From UBA6115 sp964534515 (lineage in GTDB: Bacteria > Bacillota > Clostridia > Christensenellales > Aristaeellaceae), in NCBI GenBank assembly GCA_964534515.1, contig CAZHPW010000006.1:1-41443 (forward strand): a stretch of DNA of 41,443 bases, given 5' to 3'. The notes under the pieces were generated by a model. The model made no database searches, had not been told where the DNA came from, and saw only the letters and a list, made by a program, of their open reading frames with translations. A program made the translations under genes and the position numbers. Positions 14,664 through 23,323 of the stretch are shown here, piece after piece. Within the stretch, counting starts at the first letter, position 1; each line of letters opens with the position of its first letter.

Positions 14664-15286
14664 TGAAAGCCCTGGTCGGCCTGGGAAACCCAGGCCCCGA
14701 ATATGAACTAACCCGGCACAATGTCGGGTTTTTGGCACTGGATGAGGCCGCGAAGATGATGGGCATCCAGGGTACGAAAAGACAATTCAAAGGCCTGGTA
14801 TCAGAAGGCCGCTATCAAGGCGAGCGCGTGGTGCTGTTTAAGCCGACCACCTACATGAACCTGTCCGGGGACGCGCTGGTGGAACTGATGCACTGGTATA
14901 AATTGGAGCCGGAGGACATCTTTGTGTTTTCTGACGACATTGACCTGCCCGGCGGCGCGATGCGCATCCGCATGCACGGGGGTGCCGGCACCCACAACGG
15001 CTGGCGCAGCATCATCCAGATGACAGCCAGCCAGGACTTCCCCCGCGCGCGTATCGGCATCGGCGCGCCGGCGCCGGGCTGGGACCTGAAGGATTGGGTG
15101 CTCTCCCGCTGGGACAAAACAGACGAAGCCGAGGGCATCAAGGATGCCATCATTTTGGCCGCCAAATCTGGGGTCAGCTTTGTGGAAAACGGCATTCAAA
15201 AAACCATGAACCTATACAACACCAAAAGCCGGGAAAAGACGCAGGAAAAGGCACAGGAGAAGCCCGCAGAGGCCAAGGATGAATAA
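14663..15286 (+). CDS. pth: Peptidyl-tRNA hydrolase
   Basis: Frees tRNA from peptidyl-tRNA dropped by ribosomes. The N-terminus LVGLGNPGPEYELTRHNVGF contains the conserved Asn and the catalytic His (residue 19 or so). KPTTYMNLSGDAL and the FSDDIDLPGG / GGAGTHNGWRSI motifs complete the active site. The 207-aa product has a short Lys/Glu/Ala-rich tail beyond the family core. AGGAG lies 8 nt before the ATG. The start overlaps the purR stop by 1 nt and the end overlaps mfd by 8 nt, so all three are translationally coupled. Confidence 0.97.
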   Translation: MKALVGLGNPGPEYELTRHNVGFLALDEAAKMMGIQGTKRQFKGLVSEGRYQGERVVLFKPTTYMNLSGDALVELMHWYKLEPEDIFVFSDDIDLPGGAMRIRMHGGAGTHNGWRSIIQMTASQDFPRARIGIGAPAPGWDLKDWVLSRWDKTDEAEGIKDAIILAAKSGVSFVENGIQKTMNLYNTKSREKTQEKAQEKPAEAKDE

Positions 15287-18200
15287 GAGCCCCGCGCTGC
15301 GCCTGCTTGCCACCAAGGCGGGTCAGCAGGCGCTTCACGCGCTTGAAAAGAAACAAATCGCCGCGGTGTATGACATGCCACCTGGGCAAAGGCTGGCCTT
15401 TGCCGCCGCGATGTCAGACAGCCGTCAGGTTTTATATGTCCTGCCCAATGAGCGCGCGGCCAGAACTGCGCTGGAGGACGCCCAGGCGCTTTTGCCCGGG
15501 CAAGTGACCTACCTGCAAGCCAACGAGCTGCGCTTTTTGCGCGCGGTGCACAGCCGGGAGACAGACTGGCTGCGGATTTCAGCGCTGCAGAGCATCGCCA
15601 CGGACAAGGCCAAAATGATTATCTGCTCCTCTGAGGCATTGCAGCAGCGCCTCATCCCCAGGGACTGGTTTGTGTCCGCCACCCTGACCCTGGCTGTCGG
15701 CGACAGCCGGGAGCCGAGCCAGCTGGCAGCTGCCTTGGCCGAAAACGGCTATGAGCGCGTGGACCTGGTGGAAGGCCGGGGGCAGTTTGCCCTGCGCGGC
15801 GATATCTTTGATATCTATCCCCCCACCACGGACACACCGGTCCGCGTGGAGTTTTTTGATGTTGAGATTGACAGCATCCGGAGTTTTGACCCCTTGACCC
15901 AGCGCAGCCAGGGCAATTTGGATGTCGTGGTCATCCCGGCTGCCAACGAGTTTTTGGTGCCGGTGGAACACCGGGAAGAGGTAGCCGAACAGCTGAAAAA
16001 GGCGCTGGACAAGAGCCAGACAGGCGCAATCAAGGACGCCTGGGAGGAAGGCCCTGCCCTGCCTGAGACTGAGGACATCTTGGCATCCGGCACCGTTCAG
16101 GACGCGGAACTCTGGGCGCATTTGCTCTTTCCCAAAAACGCCTCTTTATTAGAATGGCTGCCGGAAGCCACGGTGGTGATTGACACGCCTGAGCGAGCCA
16201 TGCAGCGGCTATCAGACAGTGAGCAGGGCTTTTTGGAGCAGTACCAAAGCGCGCTGGAGAGCGGCCTGGCCCACCCGGCCCAGGCGGACAACCTGTTTGC
16301 CCGGGAGGATATTGAGAAAACACTCAAGCGCCACCGGCTGTTAAACCTGATGGAATTGCTGCACGGGATGGGCGGGCTTGCGCCCAAGGTGACCGTACAG
16401 CTTTTGGGCAAGCGGCCGGAGAGCTACAAAGGCCGCGTGCAAGCCTTGGCGGATGACATCCAGCAATGGCAGGAAAATGGGTACCGGGTGCTCCTGTGCA
16501 CGGGCGGTGAATCCCGAAGCGACCGCCTGTCCGCCGCCTTGGCGGCCCAAGGCGTGAGCGCCAACACAAGAGAAGACAGCGATTTGGATGCGCCGGTGCG
16601 GCTGATGGACGTCAGCTTCAATGAGGGCTTTATCTGCGAGGAAGCGGGGCTTGTTCTCCTCTCCCCCACGGAATTGTTTGGCGCGGCACGCACCAAAGCC
16701 CGGAAGACCCAGACCGCGGGGCAGCGCATTGAAGCCTTTACCGATTTATCCATTGGGGACTATGTGGTGCACGATCACCACGGCATCGGCGTCTACCAAG
16801 GCACTGTCCGCTTGCAGTCCGAGGGCATCTGGAGAGATTATCTGTTCATTCAGTACCGGGGCAGCGACAAACTGTACGTTCCCGCAGACCAGTTTGACCG
16901 GGTGCAGAAATACATTGGCAACCCGGACAGCGCGCCCCAACTCAACGACTTAAGCAGCAACGCCTGGTCCAAACAGAAGGCCAAGGTCAAATCTGGGCTG
17001 AAGCAATTGGCCTTTGACCTGGTCAAACTTTACGCCGGGCGGCAGGCCACCCCAGGCTACGCCTTTGAGCCCTTTGAGCCGTTTGAAAGCCAGTTTTATG
17101 ACCAGTTTGAGCACGAATTAACCCCGGACCAGGACCAGGCGGTCAAAGAGGTGTTGGGCGACATGTCCAAGCCCACCAACATGGACCGCCTGCTGTGCGG
17201 GGACNNNNNNNNNNATGAACGGCAAGCAGGTCGCTTTCCTGGCCCCGACCACCATCCTGGTGCAGCAGCATGTCAGAACGCTCACCAAGCGCTTATCCGG
17301 CTTCCCGGTTACCATCGGCTATGTCAGCCGTTTCAGAAGCGCCCGGGAAAACCGGGAGACCATCATCAGAGCCCGGGAGGGCAAGGTGGACATCCTGGTG
17401 GGCACCCATCGGCTTTTGTCCAAGGACGTGGGCTTTAAAGACCTGGGCCTGCTCGTCATTGACGAGGAGCAGCGCTTTGGCGTGCGGCACAAGGAGCAAA
17501 TCAAGAACTTCAAGAACATGGTGGATGTCTTAACGTTAAGCGCCACCCCCATCCCCCGCACATTGCATATGAGCATGGTGGGCGTAAGAGACATGAGCAT
17601 CCTGGAAACCCCGCCGGAGGAGCGCTTCCCGGTATCCACCTTTGTGGTGGACTACAAGGACGGCCTCATCAGGGACGCGGTGACAAGGGAAATGAACCGG
17701 GGCGGGCAGGTTTATTTCCTGTACAACCGGGTCATGGACATTGAACGCATGGCCGCCCACCTGCGGCAATTGATACCGGAAGCCAAAATCGCGGTTGCCC
17801 ACGGCCAGATGCCGGAGCAGGCGCTGGAAGACGTGATGCACGAGTTTTATGAAGCCAAGCACGATGTCCTTTTGTGCAGCACCATCATAGAAAACGGCCT
17901 GGACATCCAAAACGCCAACACCCTGATTGTGTATGACGCGGACCGCTTTGGCCTATCGCAACTATATCAGCTGCGCGGTCGTGTGGGCCGCAGCAACCGC
18001 CTGGCCTATGCCTTTTTCACTGTAAAAGAAGACAAATCCATCAGTGAGACCGCGGAGAAACGCCTGGCCGCCATCAAGGAGTTCACCGCCTTTGGCGCGG
18101 GCTTCCGCATCGCGATGCGTGACCTGGAAATCAGGGGCGCCGGCAACATCTTTGGACCAGAGCAATCAGGCCAAGTGGCGGTGGTGGGCTATGACATGTA

Positions 18201-18744
18201 TGTCAAAATGATTGAGGAAGCCATTAGGGAAGCCCAGGGTGACCTCTCCGGCATCCGTGAGAGCGAACTGGAGACCCGGGTTGACATGAACGTCAACGCC
18301 TTCCTGCCGGAAAGCTATGTGTCCGGCGAAGCGCAGCGCATTGAAATCTACAAGCGCATCGCCATGCTCAGAAGCGCTGAGGATGAGACCGAGCTCATCA
18401 GCGACCTGATTGACCGCTTCGGCGAACCGGAGGAGCCGGTGATGAACCTCATCAAAATCGCCAGGCTCCGCGCGCTGGCCAACTCCCTGGGCGTGGACCA
18501 GGTGCGCTATGACCGCGGCAGCCTCCTGCTGCGCTTCCACCCGCAATACGCCGTTGACCCGGTAAAATTGTACCTGGCTTTGAGCCGGGTGGGACGGAGC
18601 ATGAGCCTTCAATCCGGCAAACGCACCACCCTGCTGATCAACCTTCGCAGCCCTGAGGAAAAGGATGCCTTAAGCGAAGGCATCAAAAAAATAGAGGGAC
18701 TGCTGTCCCTCATGGAAAACCAAAGCGTTCCCGTATCAAATTAG
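15279..18744 (+). CDS. mfd: Transcription-repair coupling factor Mfd (interrupted by an assembly gap)
   Basis: The translocase that removes RNA polymerase stalled at DNA damage and recruits UvrA. The first 642 codons hold the UvrB-like N-terminal modules (GRGQFALRGDIFDIYPP near residue 170) and the CarD-like RNA-polymerase-binding domain (IGDYVVHDHHGIGVYQG near residue 490). They end at LLCGD at 17204. Ten N follow. The frame resumes at 17215 with NGKQVAFLAPTTIL for 509 codons, including DEEQRFGV, SATPIPRTLHMS and the helicase C-terminal motifs. The missing piece is the Walker A segment. In other Mfd proteins this stretch is about 17 residues, which would restore one frame and about 1168 aa. 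This is a gap, not a pseudogene. Confidence 0.95.
17205..17214. other. Assembly gap of 10 N inside mfd
   Basis: Ten N replace the codons for the Walker A P-loop. Ten is not a multiple of three, yet both sides read as good Mfd, so the number is a placeholder and not a measured length. Confidence 0.97.
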
Positions 18745-18746
18745 TG

Positions 18747-19694
18747 TCACATCCACTTCTTCTTTTTAAAGAAATACAAAATTCCCACCACGATGAGAAC
18801 ACAGGCCACGATGAGGATGGGGTAGGCGTACTGCCATCCCAATTCCGGCATGTGTTCAAAGTTCATGCCAAACCAGCCCACAATCAGGGTCAATGGCAAG
18901 AAGACCGCGGTGATGAGGGTGAACATCTTCATGATGTTGTTGAGGTTGTAGTTGAGCGAGGCGTCCAGCATTTCCCGGATGCTGGTCAGGCTTTCATCCA
19001 GCGCCCTCACGCCGCCCACCAGGCGCTCGCCCTTGTCGTTCAATACACGGAAGAAGGCGCGGCCTTTTTTGTCGTAGACGTCATTCTCATTTTCTTCCAG
19101 CTCGCTGGCGATGTCCACCAACTGCTCATAGTAATTGCGAATCAGGGATAACTGGCGGCGGTAGCGGTAGATGACCTTGTTGAGGCCCTCATCCGCCCTG
19201 CCATGCACCACCTCATCCTCCAGAGAGAGCAATTTGTCCTCAATGGCTTCCAATTTGCTGTTGCCACCCCTTAAGAGGCGCTCCAGGAAGCGATAGAAGA
19301 TTTTGGCCAGACTGGTTTTCTGCTTCTCCTGCTCCAGGATGCGCTCAAACATGACCCGCTCACTGCTGTCCAGGTCATCAATGCGCACCAGGCAGAGCAA
19401 CTCGCGCTTGATGATGAACATGATGCGGTCCATATCAGCTTCCAGGTCTTCCACGTTGATGATGTTGATGTAGCCCACACTGGTGTCGGTGTACACGTCC
19501 AGACTGCTGCGGAAGACAACCTTGTCATTGGTGAGGTCGCGCAGCACAGTCTCATCAAGCCCCAGGGCGGACTGGTAGAGCTTTAACTGCTCCTGGCTCA
19601 AATAACAAACCAGCGGTCCTTCAAACTTGTCGGGATTGGCGTCAATCCGCTCCAATAAGCCGCTGCTTAAACGATAAAAGATGGGTTCGCGCAT
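18747..19694 (-). CDS. corA: CorA family magnesium/divalent cation transporter
   Basis: A pentameric Mg2+ (or Co2+/Ni2+/Zn2+) channel of the CorA/MIT family. The long N-terminal cytoplasmic domain is rich in charged helices. It is followed by two transmembrane helices at the C-terminus (FTLITAVFLPLTLIVGWF and YAYPILIVACVLIVVGILYF). The signature GMNFEHMPEL lies between them, and the tail is basic. The 315-aa length is normal. GGGAGG precedes the ATG. It converges with mfd with only 2 nt between the stop codons and no terminator, so readthrough antisense RNA is possible. Confidence 0.94.
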   Translation of the reverse strand: MREPIFYRLSSGLLERIDANPDKFEGPLVCYLSQEQLKLYQSALGLDETVLRDLTNDKVVFRSSLDVYTDTSVGYINIINVEDLEADMDRIMFIIKRELLCLVRIDDLDSSERVMFERILEQEKQKTSLAKIFYRFLERLLRGGNSKLEAIEDKLLSLEDEVVHGRADEGLNKVIYRYRRQLSLIRNYYEQLVDIASELEENENDVYDKKGRAFFRVLNDKGERLVGGVRALDESLTSIREMLDASLNYNLNNIMKMFTLITAVFLPLTLIVGWFGMNFEHMPELGWQYAYPILIVACVLIVVGILYFFKKKKWM

Positions 19695-19727
19695 GGGTTA
19701 CCTCCCGAAAATCCGTCATCAACTTTC

Positions 19728-19733
19728 ATTATA
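19728..19733 (-). promoter_or_regulatory. -10 element of corA
   Basis: A perfect minus-strand TATAAT 33 nt before the corA ATG. The -35 is weak (TATTCA at 17 nt). Confidence 0.45.
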
Positions 19734-19781
19734 ACAAAATTACTGTTCTATGAATATCAACTTGCTTTTACATGTATACGT

Positions 19782-19810
19782 AAAAGCCGCCGCGGAAAAC
19801 GCGGCGGCTC
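19782..19810 (-). terminator. Intrinsic terminator of the uraA-like permease
   Basis: A 10-bp perfect stem (AGCCGCCGCG with CGCGGCGGCT) with a 5-nt loop, followed on the minus strand by TTTTA. It lies 20 nt after the permease stop. Confidence 0.85.
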
Positions 19811-19829
19811 TTGTGGTGGATTGATTTCC

Positions 19830-21389
19830 TTATTTCTGTTCGGCGAGGGCTTTCTTGTCCCCGATGGACAGGATGGCGTTGAGCACGATGCCCAGCACCG
19901 CGGCACCGGCGATGGCCGGAACATTGATGCCAAAGAAGTTGATGTTGCCGCCGAAGAAGTAGTTGACGCCCAGGCCGAAGGTCATGATGACGGCGATGAC
20001 GGCGATGTTCTTGGAGTCAAACATGGACACGCCCTTTTCAATCAGGATGGCAATGCCCTGAGCGGCGATGGCGCCGAAGAGGTAAATCTCAAGCCCGCCG
20101 ATGACCGCCTGGGGGATGCCGAAGATGACCTTGATGAAGGGAGTGAAACAGGAGATGACCATGGCGAGGATGCCGGCCGCGAACATGACCGGGACGGAGA
20201 AGACCTTGGTGATGGCCATGGTGGAGATGTTCTCGCCGTAGTTGGTGCCCGCGGGGCCGCCGACAACGCCGGAAATCATGTCGCAGACGCCGTCGCCGAT
20301 GAGGTTGCGGTCCAGAAGGGAGGCGATGTCATAGTGCTTGCCGCGCTTCTTGGCCTCGTTGTTGACATAGATGTCCAGCTGGTAGATGTGGGCGGTGGAC
20401 TCGGGGATGGTGGCGATGGCAATGGGCATGACAGCGGCGACCGCGGCCCAGGATACGGTGGGGGTGGTAAAGGCGGGCAGGGCGAAGATACTGCCGTCAC
20501 CCAGTTTCCAGATGGACGCGCTCAGCGCGGCATCCGGGATGGTGCGGAAGAGGCTCATTTCAGGGCCGCCAAAGGCATAGAGCAGGCCGGCGACAGCGCA
20601 GCCGACAGCGGCGCCCAAAAGCAGGGGCAGCTGGCCCAGGAAGCCTTTTAAGTACTTGGAGAAGATGACGGTGGCCAGCAGGGTGGACAGGGAGACCACC
20701 CAGACCCAGTTGGAGTTATAGACGCTCGCCTGGGGCACGGCCGCCATGGCGGTGGTGACGGAGTCGCCCAGGGAAGCCAGGGCGGAATTGACGGTGGCGG
20801 AGACAGTGGCGGGGTCGGCCACGGCGCTTAACTGGGAGATGAGGGCATCGCCCGCGCTCTTTAAGCCGTTGACGGCGACCGCGGCGGGCGCGGCGTCAGA
20901 GATGGCGTTGCCGGCCAGGGTCAGGCCGATAATCATGGCGATAGGGCCGGTGACCTGAGCGGGCAGGATTTTTTCAACCGCGTCCTTGCCGCCCCAGCGG
21001 ACCAGGAGGCCGGCGACGATGCTGACCAGGCCGGAGAAGATGATGCCGAACTGGGCGATGGAGATGAGTTCCGGCGGCAGGATGCCCCCGGTCGTTCTCA
21101 TGACCTCATTGAATGTCAGTTCCCCCGCCTTCAGGCTGCCAATCGCGGTCAGGTAGGCAAAGGAAGAGCCGTAGTACATGGGGATTTTGCCGCCGGTGAT
21201 GAAGGTGAAGCAGACGGTCGCAAGGCCGGAGGCGAACACGGTGGTGGACACCTGGAAGCCTGTGATGAGCGCGACGATGACAGTGGCGGGGAACATGACA
21301 ATCACCTGCTGCAGAGCGTACAGCAGCAGTTTGCCGGTTGATGGCCGTTCATCCGGCAGGTAGGAGTTGAGGATGTTCCGAGTGCTCAT
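19830..21389 (-). CDS. NCS2 family uracil/xanthine permease (UraA-like)
   Basis: A nucleobase:proton symporter of the NCS2 family. The 519-aa product has many hydrophobic helices. ATIPESTAHIYQLD matches the substrate-site helix with its conserved Glu, and GGPAGTNYGENISTMAITKV the second conserved block. The NYGEN form is typical of the UraA (uracil) branch rather than the xanthine/guanine branch. An Ala/Ser-rich loop around residues 170-215 is longer than usual. GGGAGGG precedes the ATG. It is preceded by a strong promoter, two PurBox-like sites and a leader with a terminator. The PurR sites hint at purine-linked control, so xanthine is a live alternative substrate. Confidence 0.92.
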   Translation of the reverse strand: MSTRNILNSYLPDERPSTGKLLLYALQQVIVMFPATVIVALITGFQVSTTVFASGLATVCFTFITGGKIPMYYGSSFAYLTAIGSLKAGELTFNEVMRTTGGILPPELISIAQFGIIFSGLVSIVAGLLVRWGGKDAVEKILPAQVTGPIAMIIGLTLAGNAISDAAPAAVAVNGLKSAGDALISQLSAVADPATVSATVNSALASLGDSVTTAMAAVPQASVYNSNWVWVVSLSTLLATVIFSKYLKGFLGQLPLLLGAAVGCAVAGLLYAFGGPEMSLFRTIPDAALSASIWKLGDGSIFALPAFTTPTVSWAAVAAVMPIAIATIPESTAHIYQLDIYVNNEAKKRGKHYDIASLLDRNLIGDGVCDMISGVVGGPAGTNYGENISTMAITKVFSVPVMFAAGILAMVISCFTPFIKVIFGIPQAVIGGLEIYLFGAIAAQGIAILIEKGVSMFDSKNIAVIAVIMTFGLGVNYFFGGNINFFGINVPAIAGAAVLGIVLNAILSIGDKKALAEQK

Positions 21390-21405
21390 AAGGAAGCCCT
21401 CCCTT

Positions 21406-21480
21406 TCAAATTATGATCCGGATAAAAAAAACAGCCCCTTGGAGCTGTTGCACGTGCTTTTGTGAAAGAATACCGGACAT
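21406..21480 (-). CDS. Candidate 24-codon leader peptide of the uraA-like gene
   Basis: A short ORF between the promoter and uraA. AAGGAGG lies 7 nt before its ATG (21480), and the frame runs through the leader terminator and stops 16 nt before the uraA ATG. The peptide begins MSGILSQKHV and ends in a hydrophobic IRIII-type run. It has no run of one regulatory amino acid. A leader ORF that crosses its own terminator is the layout of enterobacterial pyrBI. Translation is inferred from the ribosome site only. Confidence 0.5.
   Translation of the reverse strand: MSGILSQKHVQQLQGAVFFIRIII
21424..21449 (-). terminator. Leader terminator (attenuator) upstream of the uraA-like gene
   Basis: On the minus strand AACAGCTC pairs with GGGCTGTT around CAAG (one G-U pair), followed by a long T run. 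It lies between the promoter and the start codon, so it acts as an attenuator. The 5' arm CAGCTCC can instead pair with GGGGCTG at 21489-21483, which would form a competing antiterminator. Confidence 0.75.
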
Positions 21481-21522
21481 TTCAGCCCCTCCTTGCCAGA
21501 AGCGTTCCGAATCACCTGGCGA

Positions 21523-21551
21523 AGGATAGCACGGCCAAACGACAGTGTCAA
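21523..21551 (-). promoter_or_regulatory. Promoter of the uraA-like gene
   Basis: Minus-strand consensus TTGACA (21551-21546), a 17-nt spacer and TATCCT (21528-21523), with TGC before the -10. It is about 135 nt upstream of the ATG. Confidence 0.85.
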
Positions 21552-21555
21552 GATG

Positions 21556-21599
21556 ATTTCGGAACATTTTTTTGTTTTCCGATTGTATCGTTCGTGTTT
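21556..21599 (-). promoter_or_regulatory. Pair of inverted PurBox-like PurR operators upstream of the uraA-like gene
   Basis: On the minus strand, AAACACGAACGAT (21599-21587, 10 of 13 to the PurBox) then an 18-nt gap, then AATGTTCCGAAAT (21568-21556, 12 of 13 to the inverted box). The proximal box ends 4 nt before the -35. The boxes match those at purR at 11 of 13 and 12 of 13 positions, with the same spacing and order. Confidence 0.75.
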
Positions 21600-21695
21600 T
21601 CTTGGGCCAAACCACGATTTCTTCAACTTTGGTGGACGGGTAGAATATGAGCATGGCACAAGACCCGCCATAGGCTGAAAGGAGCGGCAGGAAGA

Positions 21696-23138
21696 ATGAA
21701 GAAAACCATCTCCATCGTCCAGATGAACGACACGCACGCCGGGCTGTTTGAGCACGGGGACATCCGCTATGGCGCGGAAGGGTTTGTGGTGGAAACACTG
21801 GGCGGTTACCCGCGCATTAAAACAAAGATTGATGAATACAAAAACCGCTACGGCGATGACTTGCTGGTATTGGACAACGGGGACACCCTGCACGGCACCT
21901 ATGAGGCGGTGCAGACCAAAGGGCGGGTCATGCTCCCCTACCTCAAGGCCTTGGGCGTTGACGCGATGACCTTCCACTGGGATTCAGCCTACACGCCTCA
22001 GCACCTGAAAGACCTTGAAAAGGAACTGGGTTACCCCATCCTGGCCAGCAATGTTTTTCACCGCGGAAGCAAAAAGCTGATGTTTAAGCCCAGGGCCCAC
22101 TTTGAAAAGAACGGCCTGAACATTGCCGTCATCGGCGTGGCTTCCAACATCATCCAGAAGAACATGCCCAAGGAGTTCTCCAAGGACGCTGACTTTACTG
22201 ACGGCATCCGGGAAACCGCAGCCCAGATCAGGAAGGCCAGGAAAGAAGGCGCGGATTTGGTCATCCTGCTCTCCCACCTGGGCTACCCGCAGGACATTGA
22301 ACTGCTTAAACAAGTGGACGACATTGACCTGTGCCTGTCCGGGCACACCCACAACCGGGTCAAAAGCCCGCAGAACATCAACGGCGCTTACATCATCCAG
22401 TCTGGCTCCCTGGCCTCTTCCATCGGCTTTCTGCGGCTGAGTGTTGAGGACAAGGCCATTACCGAAATTGAGCATGAGTACGTGGTGCTTGACAAGAGCG
22501 TGCCCCAGGACAGGAAGATGCTGCGGGATTTCAAGTCGGACAAGAACCTGACCCAGTTTAAGGACTATCTGGAAGAGCCCGTGGGCAGGACAAAGATTGA
22601 TTTGCACCGCGCCTCCAGTTTCTATGGGACGATGGACACCCTATTGTTGGACGCGATGCTGGACACGACCGGGCTTGAAATAGCCTTTTCAAACGGCTGG
22701 CGCTACGGTGGCGCGGTCAAGAAAGGCCCGCTCAAGCGGCGGGACCTGTACGCCATTGTGCCGATGGACCCGGAAATCCGCACGGCGGAGATGACCGGCA
22801 ACGAAATTATCACCATGTTGGAGGACAACCTGGAGAGCACTTTCTCAAGCGAGCCCTTCAAGCAAATGGGCGGCTACATCAAAAGAAACGCCGGGCTGAC
22901 GGTTTATTTCAAATTGGAAAACCCCTACGGGCAGCGCATTCAGAAGGTGTTTGCGGGCAAGGAAGAAATAGATCCTAAAAAGACCTACAAAGTGGCCTAT
23001 GTGACCCGGCAGGGCGTGCCGGAGCGCTATGGGAAAAACCACAAAGCCACGGGCAAACACGCCATTGCGGCCATGGAAGCCCTGCTTAAAAAAAGCCCTT
23101 ATGACCGGAAGAACCCGGAGAATTACATCGCGGTTTGA
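21696..23138 (+). CDS. Cytoplasmic 5'-nucleotidase / metallophosphatase family protein
   Basis: A two-domain protein of the UshA/SoxB/YfkN superfamily. The N-terminal metallophosphatase domain has NDTHAG (residues 11-16), DNGDTLHGT (60-68) and SGHTHNR. The usual GNHE/D motif is replaced by FHWD (93-96), closer to the HW form seen in SoxB-like members. The C-terminal 5'-nucleotidase domain has FSNGWRYGG and the RRDLYAIVPMDPEI stretch. At 480 aa it is short, and there is no signal peptide, so it should be cytoplasmic, unlike most relatives. It is divergent from the uraA-like permease across the PurBox region, which suggests nucleotide salvage. The substrate is unproven. Confidence 0.85.
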   Translation: MKKTISIVQMNDTHAGLFEHGDIRYGAEGFVVETLGGYPRIKTKIDEYKNRYGDDLLVLDNGDTLHGTYEAVQTKGRVMLPYLKALGVDAMTFHWDSAYTPQHLKDLEKELGYPILASNVFHRGSKKLMFKPRAHFEKNGLNIAVIGVASNIIQKNMPKEFSKDADFTDGIRETAAQIRKARKEGADLVILLSHLGYPQDIELLKQVDDIDLCLSGHTHNRVKSPQNINGAYIIQSGSLASSIGFLRLSVEDKAITEIEHEYVVLDKSVPQDRKMLRDFKSDKNLTQFKDYLEEPVGRTKIDLHRASSFYGTMDTLLLDAMLDTTGLEIAFSNGWRYGGAVKKGPLKRRDLYAIVPMDPEIRTAEMTGNEIITMLEDNLESTFSSEPFKQMGGYIKRNAGLTVYFKLENPYGQRIQKVFAGKEEIDPKKTYKVAYVTRQGVPERYGKNHKATGKHAIAAMEALLKKSPYDRKNPENYIAV

Positions 23139-23156
23139 TATAAAACCTAAAGGCAC

Positions 23157-23183
23157 AAAAGAGCCGGCGACGCCGGCTCTTTT
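23157..23183 (+). terminator. Intrinsic terminator after the 5'-nucleotidase gene
   Basis: A 12-bp perfect stem (AAAAGAGCCGGC with GCCGGCTCTTTT) and a 3-nt loop, 18 nt after the stop codon. Confidence 0.92.
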
Positions 23184-23266
23184 ATGATGCGATAGCGTGG
23201 GTTTGTTCTATCTGAACATCAAGCCCAAGGATTTGTAAGAATAATGTGAGGACAGCGAATTTCCTG

Positions 23267-23294
23267 TTGACCTTTTTCCAATTCTGGGTATAAT
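23267..23294 (+). promoter_or_regulatory. Promoter of the zinc-uptake operon
   Basis: TTGACC (23267-23272), a 16-nt spacer and a perfect TATAAT (23289-23294), 30 nt before the regulator's ATG. Confidence 0.85.
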
Positions 23295-23296
23295 TC

Positions 23297-23309
23297 GGTA
23301 CTGAGTACC
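23297..23309 (+). promoter_or_regulatory. 13-bp palindromic operator, likely Zur/Fur-family
   Basis: GGTACTGAGTACC is a perfect palindrome around a central G. It sits over the expected transcription start, directly after the -10 and before the GGAGG of the Fur-family gene. The position suits autorepression by the product it precedes. Confidence 0.65.
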
Positions 23310-23323
23310 AAATTGGAGGAAAC

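Noticed and set aside
17215..18744. A separate helicase gene starting at 17215
   Set aside because: It is the second half of mfd; the ATG there is an internal Met after the assembly gap.
19821..20651. Asp/Gly-rich open frame on the plus strand
   Set aside because: Shadow of the permease gene; repetitive composition follows from the Ala/Ile-rich membrane helices on the other strand.
21390..21516. Purine riboswitch or PyrR-binding leader before the uraA-like gene
   Set aside because: The conserved purine-aptamer loops and the PyrR anti-antiterminator loop were not found by eye; only the terminator and a possible antiterminator are seen.
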